Part shown: in pieces, positions 19,201 to 24,962 of the stretch | Position numbering within the stretch: position 1 is the stretch's first letter | Layout of the letters: each line of letters opens with the position of its first letter | Origin: Streptacidiphilus rugosus AM-16 | Lineage (GTDB): Bacteria; Actinomycetota; Actinomycetes; Streptomycetales; Streptomycetaceae | Length of the DNA stretch: 64,000 nucleotides | NCBI RefSeq assembly: GCF_000744655.1 | Contig: NZ_JQMJ01000004.1 | Location: 1,364,001 to 1,428,000 of the forward strand | Reading direction: 5' to 3' | The notes under the pieces: generated by a model | Databases searched by the model: none | What the model was told of the DNA's origin: nothing | The model's input: only the letters and a program-made list of their open reading frames with translations | Translations under genes and position numbers: made by a program

Positions 19201-20067
19201 TCAGGCGTTGTGGAAGGGCAGCCCGGCGTCGGTGACGAGCTCCTCCGAGTCGTCCGGCGGCAGCAGCGTGGCGCTGCCGTCGGCGACGGGGACGATCCCG
19301 AGCGCGAGCAGCTCGGCCATGGCGGCGCTGCCGGCCATGTCACGGACCTGGAGCTGGTAGCGGGCGGTGGTGCGGTAGGTGCCGCCGGAGTCGTCCGAGG
19401 TCTTCTGCAGGAAGCCCGAGTCGACGAGGAAGCTGACCGCCTTGCCGACGATCCCGATGGTCGACCCCGCCAGCCGGCGGGCGTCCTTGGTGGCGCCCGT
19501 CGCGCTGCGGCGGGCGTACACCCGCCAGGCGGCCTCCAGCCCCGGCGCGTCGCTCACCGGGTCGCTGTTCGCGCCGTCGACGTCGGCCTGTTCCTCCAGC
19601 CTGCGGCAGGCCTGACGGACGAAGGCGTCGACGCCGTTGACGGTGATCCGCCCGAGGTAGCCGTCGTCGGCGAGATCCTCCGGCCGCGGGAACGCGAGCG
19701 CGGCGACGGCGAGATGCGCGAGCCCGTGCAGGAACCTGTCGGTCGACTCGGACGCGGCGCGCCGCGAGTAGTCCCCCATCCGCACGGCGAACACACTGTC
19801 CTCCGCGGCGGCCACGGCCATCCCCGCCCGCGCGGACACCTCCAGCACGATCAGCCCGAGCCCCGCGGCGACGGCGTCGGCGAGCCGGGCGAAGGCCGGG
19901 TCGTCCCGGTACCGCCGGATCAGCTCGGCGTACTCGGTGTCCCGCGCAGGCAGCAGCTTCGGCTGCACCCCGAACGAGACGAGCCGCGCGGCGTCCGCGA
20001 CATCGGCGGGCGTGACGGCGGGCCTCCCCTCGGCGGGCGGCGCGTCGTGCATGTCGTCGGTCGTCAA
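19201..20067 (-). CDS. MukE/JetB-like winged-helix partner protein (putative)
   Basis: A 288-residue soluble protein with no catalytic motif. The order of its segments suggests tandem winged-helix domains like MukE and Wadjet JetB: a first one around GDYSRRAASESTDRFLHGLAHLAVAALAFPRPEDLADDGY (about 95-150), and a second around TIGIVGKAVSFLVDSGFLQKTSDDSGGTYRTTARYQLQVRDMA (about 205-250). It is immediately downstream (310 bases) of the MukF/JetA-like gene on the same strand, and 5 kb from the SMC-like ATPase. The family call rests on architecture and neighbourhood; sequence identity to known JetB cannot be tested here. Confidence 0.55.
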   Translation of the reverse strand: MTTDDMHDAPPAEGRPAVTPADVADAARLVSFGVQPKLLPARDTEYAELIRRYRDDPAFARLADAVAAGLGLIVLEVSARAGMAVAAAEDSVFAVRMGDYSRRAASESTDRFLHGLAHLAVAALAFPRPEDLADDGYLGRITVNGVDAFVRQACRRLEEQADVDGANSDPVSDAPGLEAAWRVYARRSATGATKDARRLAGSTIGIVGKAVSFLVDSGFLQKTSDDSGGTYRTTARYQLQVRDMAGSAAMAELLALGIVPVADGSATLLPPDDSEELVTDAGLPFHNA

Positions 20068-20377
20068 CTGAACTCCAGCCGGGACGTGGCAATGCCCCTG
20101 AGGGACGCGGGGAGCGCGAGAAACCGCCCTGTGCAGATGGCCCTGGGCGCCCGGTGCTCCACCTGGGTGGGTGGCTTGTCGCGCAGTTCCCCGCGCCCCC
20201 GGAGGTGCAACCGGCCCCGCGCGGTGATCTGACGCGCCCTTGCGCCGGAGGCGCAGATCGGCAGAGCCTCGCGCAGACGCGTGGTTGCGACGAACCCTCC
20301 GCAGTGAGCTGTCGCGCCCACGCGCCGGAGGCGCGCAGTTCCTCGCGCCTCCGGAGGGTGCGCCTGGCGCGTGGGCA
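20068..20377. repeat. Repeat-rich intergenic region with a streptomycete REP-like element
   Basis: No gene. GGTGGCTTGTCGCGCAGTTC and the following CCCGCGCCCC (20170-20200) match the same sequence near 24867-24897. The preceding GTGCAGATGGCCCTG (around 20135) also matches that copy, so this is a second, more degenerate copy of the element at 24780-24910. Further right are the palindromic TGCGCC-GGA-GGCGCA (20241-20255) and a long hairpin at 20316-20376. Confidence 0.75.
20316..20376 (-). terminator. Long two-part hairpin directly after the MukF/JetA-like stop codon
   Basis: Outer arms GCCCACGCGCC (20316-20326) and GGCGCGTGGGC (20366-20376) pair perfectly over 11 bp. Inside, GGAGGCGC (20327-20334) pairs with GCGCCTCC (20345-20352), giving a very stable bulged hairpin ending two bases from the stop codon at 20378-20380. 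It may terminate or attenuate transcription into the MukE-like gene, or protect the mRNA 3' end. Confidence 0.6.
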
Positions 20378-21874
20378 TCAGGTGGCCTCCGTGCGGTCCG
20401 CGGCCATGGCGACGGCGTCGAGGAGGGCGCTGCCGACGATGAGGTCGGCGCCGCCGAACTCCTCGTCGAGGAGACGGGTGCCGTCGTCGACGGCGAAGAG
20501 GAGGCGCTCCTCGCCCTGGCGGTACGCCGTGCCCACGGAGGGGCTCGCCGCGTGGACGGCGAGGAGGGCCACCAGGTAGGGCAGCTCGGGATCGGCCCGG
20601 CGCGCCTCGGCCAGCAGGCCGGACAGGCGGCGCGGTGCGTCCGCCGGAAGGTCGAGCAGGCTCAGCGCGTGCTCCAGCTGGGCGTCGGTGAAACGGCTGT
20701 CGTCCGGGGTGGAGATCAGGTCGGGTTCGGGGAGCTCCGCTCCCAGGTGCTCGCGTTCCACCGGCGGGGTCAGCAGGACGTCGATCAGATCGTTCAGCCG
20801 CACCGCGCTCGGGGTGCGCAGACCTATGCCCTTGCGGAAGAAGGCCGTGGTCACCACCGAGGCCTGCTCCAGCGGGAGCGGCAGCACCGGCGCGAGCAGC
20901 TGGCCGTAGAGGTCCAGACCGCTGCGCGCCGTCGGCGTGGCGAACGCCTGGCGGTCCTGCTCGGCGCGGAACAGCGGGCCGGCCTCCAGCAGGCGCGTCT
21001 GCAGCTGGGTGTGCCGGCGGATGCAGTCCTTGACGATGTCGACCAGCTCGGCGGCACGCCGCTTGTGCTCAGGGTCCTCCGCCTCGTCGCGGGCGCGGCG
21101 GATGTTGGTGAGGATCGCGTTCTCGTGCCGGTAACGGTCCGCGATGTGCTCCAGCGCCTCGGCGATGAGGTCCGGGACCGTCTCCATCCAGTCGACCGCG
21201 CGGACGTTGCGGCGCGTCGCCTCCAGGGCCCGGCGCAGCACCTCGCTGTACTGGACGGTGCGGTAGCGGGCCTGCTCGGCGGCGAGCTGGGCGTCGGCGA
21301 GGCGGCCGCGCCTGATCAGGACCTCCAGCTTCACCTCGGCGGCGATCTGGGCCGAGGTGACGTCGGTGTCGAGCGCGCCGACCAGGACGTTGACGGCCTC
21401 GTCCGTGGTGCGCAGGTACACCCCGCCGTCCGGGCCGGGGACCTCCTCGATGAGCTTGAAGTCGTAGTCGCGCCGGACGTAGGAACCGTCGGATGCGAAG
21501 GTGCCGTAGACGGCGCGGAAACCGCGGTCGACGCTGCCGACGTTGATCAGCGACTCGAGCACCCACTTGGCGACCCGCTCGTGCTCGCGCCAGGCACGTT
21601 CCGGGGCCTGCGCGGCGACGCGGGGCTGGAGCCTGGCGAGCACCTGGTCGCGGTCGGCGCCGGTGTCGAAGTCCATGTGCAGGGTGACCAGGTCGATCGC
21701 CGCCAGGGCGACCTCGGCCATGCCGTAGACCGCGTACTCGCCGGCCAGGTTGGCCTTGCGGCTGTCGAGGTCGTGCAGCGGCGCGGTGCACGCAAGGGCC
21801 CGCAGCCGACGGGCGAGGCCCTCGTCGGCTGCGGGCCCCGGTGCGGGGCGGGCTGCTTCGGCTGTGGTGGTCAC
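20378..21874 (-). CDS. MukF/JetA-like kleisin-type protein (putative)
   Basis: A 498-residue soluble, helix-rich protein. An N-terminal winged-helix region (about 60-140) has a conserved-looking VAKWVLESLINVG, RGFRAVYGTF and DGSYVRRDYDFKLIEEV. It is followed by a long helical middle segment (EVKLEVLIRRGRLADAQLAAEQARYRTVQYSEVLRRALEATRR) and coiled coil to about 320, then a C-terminal winged-helix-like part. This is the plan of MukF and Wadjet JetA subunits, which bridge SMC heads. It precedes the MukE-like gene on the same strand. No JetD-like nuclease gene is visible. The label is structural inference; experimental or profile confirmation would be needed for certainty. Confidence 0.55.
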   Translation of the reverse strand: MTTTAEAARPAPGPAADEGLARRLRALACTAPLHDLDSRKANLAGEYAVYGMAEVALAAIDLVTLHMDFDTGADRDQVLARLQPRVAAQAPERAWREHERVAKWVLESLINVGSVDRGFRAVYGTFASDGSYVRRDYDFKLIEEVPGPDGGVYLRTTDEAVNVLVGALDTDVTSAQIAAEVKLEVLIRRGRLADAQLAAEQARYRTVQYSEVLRRALEATRRNVRAVDWMETVPDLIAEALEHIADRYRHENAILTNIRRARDEAEDPEHKRRAAELVDIVKDCIRRHTQLQTRLLEAGPLFRAEQDRQAFATPTARSGLDLYGQLLAPVLPLPLEQASVVTTAFFRKGIGLRTPSAVRLNDLIDVLLTPPVEREHLGAELPEPDLISTPDDSRFTDAQLEHALSLLDLPADAPRRLSGLLAEARRADPELPYLVALLAVHAASPSVGTAYRQGEERLLFAVDDGTRLLDEEFGGADLIVGSALLDAVAMAADRTEAT

Positions 21875-21968
21875 GGGGGCTTAGCGTAGAGGTTCCGGCT
21901 GACAACGTCCCAAACGGCACGGATCATCCCGGTCTGTACGCCACCGCTTGCCGACCGGTGGCCTCCGG

Positions 21969-22754
21969 CTAGTCCACCTCGCTGGTGGCCAGCTCCGGGG
22001 ACGCCGCCGCCTTCGCGGCCACGCCCGCGGCCTGCATCTGCTTGAGCGCGTTCCAGCCGAGCCCCGCCAGTGCCCCGCCGAGCAACGGGAAGATGATGAA
22101 GACCCAGAGCTGGCTCAGCGCCCAGCCGTGCTGGAAGACCGCCGTCGCCAGCGAACGGGCCGGGTTCACGGAGGTGTTGCTGACCGGGATGGTCACCAGG
22201 TGCACCAGGGTCAGGCCCACGCCGGCGACCAGGCCGCCCATCGGCACCGGGAAGCCGCGGGCCGTCGTCGCGAGCACCACCAGTGCGAAGAGCGCCGTCG
22301 CGACGACCTCAGCGAGGATGACCGCGCCCAGGTTGTAGTGGTCCGGCGAGTGGATGCCGTAACCGTTGGAGGCGAAGCCGGTCTCACTGACGGAGACGAC
22401 GGTCGGCCGTCCGTCCGTGCCGGTCGCGGTGAAGCCCGGGTGACCCTGCGCGACCGACCAGATCAGCAGCGCGCCGAAGAGGCCGCCGAGGACCTGGCCG
22501 CCGACGTAGGCCGGAAGAAGCTTGGCGTCCGTCTTGCGGACGACGACCATCGCGGCGCTGATCGCGGGATTGATGTGACAGCCGGAGATCGGGCCGATCA
22601 GGTAGGCCGCCGCGAGCAGGCTCAGGCCGAACGCGAGGGCCACGCCGAGCACTCCGGCCCGCTGGGCGTCGAAGACGGCCGTGCCGACACCGCCGATGAT
22701 CAGGATTGCCGTGCCCAGGGCCTCGGCGAAGAAGATACGTGTGCTGCTCCCCAT
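21969..22754 (-). CDS. aqpZ: Aquaporin Z / MIP-family channel
   Basis: A 261-residue six-helix channel for water or small neutral solutes. Both NPA motifs are present: HINPAIS (Asn62) and SVNPARS (Asn197), with the conserved Arg after the second NPA in the selectivity filter. The first half begins AEALGTAILIIGGVGTAVF as in AqpZ proteins. The ATG at 22754 is chosen because AAGGAGGT lies just upstream. The frame extends a further 57 codons upstream but that part is not membrane-channel-like. It is a single-gene unit; an inverted repeat covers its likely promoter at 22829-22870. Confidence 0.92.
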   Translation of the reverse strand: MGSSTRIFFAEALGTAILIIGGVGTAVFDAQRAGVLGVALAFGLSLLAAAYLIGPISGCHINPAISAAMVVVRKTDAKLLPAYVGGQVLGGLFGALLIWSVAQGHPGFTATGTDGRPTVVSVSETGFASNGYGIHSPDHYNLGAVILAEVVATALFALVVLATTARGFPVPMGGLVAGVGLTLVHLVTIPVSNTSVNPARSLATAVFQHGWALSQLWVFIIFPLLGGALAGLGWNALKQMQAAGVAAKAAASPELATSEVD

Positions 22755-22828
22755 CGCTACCTCCTTGCGGGGCGGCCGGGTTCGCCGCCAGGAAGGGGCC
22801 CCGCACCGACGCGAGGCACACACTCGGG

Positions 22829-22870
22829 AGCCTAGGCCGATCGTTCTGGTACGACCTTTCGGGATCGGCC
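22829..22870 (-). promoter_or_regulatory. Putative aqpZ promoter with overlapping dyad
   Basis: On the minus strand TAGGCT (22834-22829) fits a -10 box. Just upstream, GGCCGATC (22835-22842) and GATCGGCC (22863-22870) form a perfect 8-bp inverted repeat spaced by 20 bases, covering the -35 region. This suggests a repressor or activator site; the protein is unknown. Confidence 0.35.
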
Positions 22871-22961
22871 AGTCGGGTGATCTTTCAACGGCCCCGCCGA
22901 ACATGCCGGAGCCGGCCGGGCGCATCCCCCGACCGGCTCCGGCAGCGGCGCCGCCCGGGCG

Positions 22962-24605
22962 TCAGCCCAGTTCGGCGGAGAGGAAGCCCGCGCCGTTGTA
23001 GCTGCCCCAGCCGGTGACCTTGTCGTAGCCGGTCGCCGCGCTGTACGCGCCGTTGCTGCCGCTGGTCACGTCGTGGAAGGCGGAGCTGTAGCTCGACGAC
23101 TTGGCCAGGGCGTAGATGGTGGCGTTGGCGTAGCCGAAGGCCGACTTGGACTTCGCCGCGGCCTCGCTGTCGTAGACCGCCGTGAACGCCGCCCAGTTGG
23201 GCGCGGCGGCGCTGGTGCCCCCGAACTCGTACCAGGCGCCCTCGGTGTAGATCGCCCAGCCGGTGCTCGGGTTGGCGTCGGCGGCGACGTCGGGGACGTC
23301 ACGGTGGCTGCCGCTGTTGACCGAGGACTGGTAGCTCGGGGTGGCGAAGGTCGAGGAGATCCCGCCGCCGCTGCCGGACCAGGCGGTCTCCTTGCTCCAC
23401 GCGCCGGAGGAGTTGAGCGTCAGCGAGGTGCCGCCGGTGCCTGTGGTGTACGGGTCGCTGGCCGGGAAGTCGACCGAGGTGCCGCCGTTGCCGGCGTCGT
23501 CGGAGCCGCTGTCGCCGGACGCGGCGTAGACGGACTGGCCCTGGGCGGCCGCCTCCTGGAGGTCGGTGTTGACGGAGGTCAGGTTGCTCGCGGTCTCCCC
23601 CGATTCGTAGACACCCCAGCTGATCGAGACGACCGGCACGTCGTCGCTCACCAGCGCGGCGTAGACGGCCAGTTCGCCTGCGTCGCTGTTGGGCGCCTCG
23701 TAGACCTCGACGGCCGCCTTGGGCGCGAGCGCCTGGACGACCTCGATGTCCAGCTCGACCTCGTCCTGCCCGGACAGGTCGGTGGTGCCGCCGCCGGCGC
23801 TGCGGACCGCGGGCGTGGAGGGGCTCAACGAGAAGTACTTGTCGTAGGCGGTGATGTTGGACTGCTGGAAGGCGGAGAACTCCAGCAGTCCGACGGTCAC
23901 GCCGCTGCCGGTGTAACCGGCGCCGATCGCCGAGGTGAGGTTGTACCCGGAGCGCGCCTTGGTGGGGGTCAGACCGCTGACGGCGTGCGAGGTGGCCAGG
24001 GGTTCCTTGGCGCTGTCGCGGTGGTAGACCGCGAAGTCGTTCAGTCCGGCGATGTCGGTGACGGCCGCGGCGATCCCGGCCGGCAGCACAGGGGCGGCGG
24101 TGTTGGCGTAGAAGCCGCGCCCCGTGGCGTTGTCGCGGTAGGTGGCCAGCGTGGCCCCGAACGCGCGCCCGACCTGGGCGGCGGTCCCGCGCGCCTGCAG
24201 GGTCAGGTGGTTGGCGCTGACCTGACCCACCGCCAGACCCTGGGCCTTGAGGTAGCCGGCCACCTTCGCGACGGTGGCGTCCGTCGCCCCGAAGCGCCGG
24301 GCGAACTGGTGGACCGTCAGATAGTGCTTGTACTGCGCGGAGGCGGAGTCTGCGACCTGCCGCAGGAAGGCGTCCAGCCCGGCCTGGTCGCGCACGGCGA
24401 GGTTGAGGGTCACGGATATGGAGCGCTGCGGAGCGACCGCGCCGGTCCGCGTGGCATGGGCGGTGGCGGCGGCCGGCAGCACGTCCGCGCGGAGCGCGAT
24501 GCGGGCGTCGGAGCCCGCGGTGGCATGCGCGGGCACGGCGGCGAGCGCGAGCACGGGCAGGGGCGCTGCAAGCAGGGCGACGGCGGCGCGGAGCGGGAGC
24601 CTCAC
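22962..24605 (-). CDS. Secreted S53-family (sedolisin/kumamolisin-type) serine-carboxyl peptidase
   Basis: A 547-residue pre-pro-protease. A short signal peptide (RLPLRAAVALLAAPLPVLALAAVPAHA) is followed by a pro-kumamolisin activation domain to about residue 200 (VHQFARRFGATD, RGTAAQVGRAFGATL). The catalytic domain has Glu282 and Asp286 in DEVELDIE and Ser465 in GGTSAAAP. A C-terminal calcium site is suggested by DVTSGSNG and the GYDKVTGWGS ending. These enzymes act at acidic pH after autoprocessing. The GTG start is preceded by AGGAGG; the open frame further upstream runs into a repeat element and is not coding. Transcribed alone. Confidence 0.93.
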   Translation of the reverse strand: MRLPLRAAVALLAAPLPVLALAAVPAHATAGSDARIALRADVLPAAATAHATRTGAVAPQRSISVTLNLAVRDQAGLDAFLRQVADSASAQYKHYLTVHQFARRFGATDATVAKVAGYLKAQGLAVGQVSANHLTLQARGTAAQVGRAFGATLATYRDNATGRGFYANTAAPVLPAGIAAAVTDIAGLNDFAVYHRDSAKEPLATSHAVSGLTPTKARSGYNLTSAIGAGYTGSGVTVGLLEFSAFQQSNITAYDKYFSLSPSTPAVRSAGGGTTDLSGQDEVELDIEVVQALAPKAAVEVYEAPNSDAGELAVYAALVSDDVPVVSISWGVYESGETASNLTSVNTDLQEAAAQGQSVYAASGDSGSDDAGNGGTSVDFPASDPYTTGTGGTSLTLNSSGAWSKETAWSGSGGGISSTFATPSYQSSVNSGSHRDVPDVAADANPSTGWAIYTEGAWYEFGGTSAAAPNWAAFTAVYDSEAAAKSKSAFGYANATIYALAKSSSYSSAFHDVTSGSNGAYSAATGYDKVTGWGSYNGAGFLSAELG

Positions 24606-24687
24606 AGGTCCTCCTGGGACGTGGGTGTGCGCAGCGGCCTTGGCCCTGCGGGGCGTTGGGGGCTGCGGCCGGAATCGGTCGGCACCC

Positions 24688-24727
24688 ACGCTAGGGACGC
24701 ACGGCAGTCGGGATAAGCGGGATAACC
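24688..24727 (-). promoter_or_regulatory. Putative S53 peptidase promoter with tandem GGGATAA repeats
   Basis: On the minus strand TAGCGT (24693-24688) fits a -10 box about 80 bases before the start. The -35 zone is covered by two head-to-tail copies, GGGATAAGC and GGGATAACC (24710-24727, plus-strand reading), which look like a regulator site. No regulator is identified. Confidence 0.35.
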
Positions 24728-24779
24728 CTTGCTCTTGTCGTGAACACGCGATGTCGCTCCATGTCGCCACCGACCCCGT

Positions 24780-24910
24780 CAGTTGCAGGACCTCCAGGGG
24801 CGCGGGGAACTGCGCGAGCAACCACCCCGTGCGGATGGCCCTGAACCTTTGGGCACTCATGTCGTGGGTGGCTTGTCGCGCAGTTCCCCACGCCCCTGAG
24901 GTCGTGCAAC
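24780..24910. repeat. Long imperfect inverted-repeat element (streptomycete intergenic repeat)
   Basis: The arm at about 24780-24826 (GGGGCGCGGGGAACTGCGCG core) is the near-perfect reverse complement of that at 24864-24910 (CGCGCAGTTCCCCACGCCCC core). The arms are about 45 bases with a roughly 37-base loop, flanked by GTTGCA/TGCAAC. A related, degraded copy occupies about 20090-20211. It lies between the peptidase promoter and the end of the LAL gene. It is a non-coding, possibly mobilised or transcript-stabilising palindrome of a type repeated in many Streptomyces genomes. The rest of 24606-24962 holds only the peptidase promoter. Confidence 0.8.
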
Positions 24911-24962
24911 GGGCCCTCTGTTCGGAAGCACCGCACCCAGGTGGTTGCAGCGTGCCGCACCG

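Noticed and set aside
24606-24860. Extended start for the S53 peptidase
   Set aside because: The extra codons translate part of the inverted-repeat element; GTG 24605 has a clear ribosome-binding site and signal peptide.
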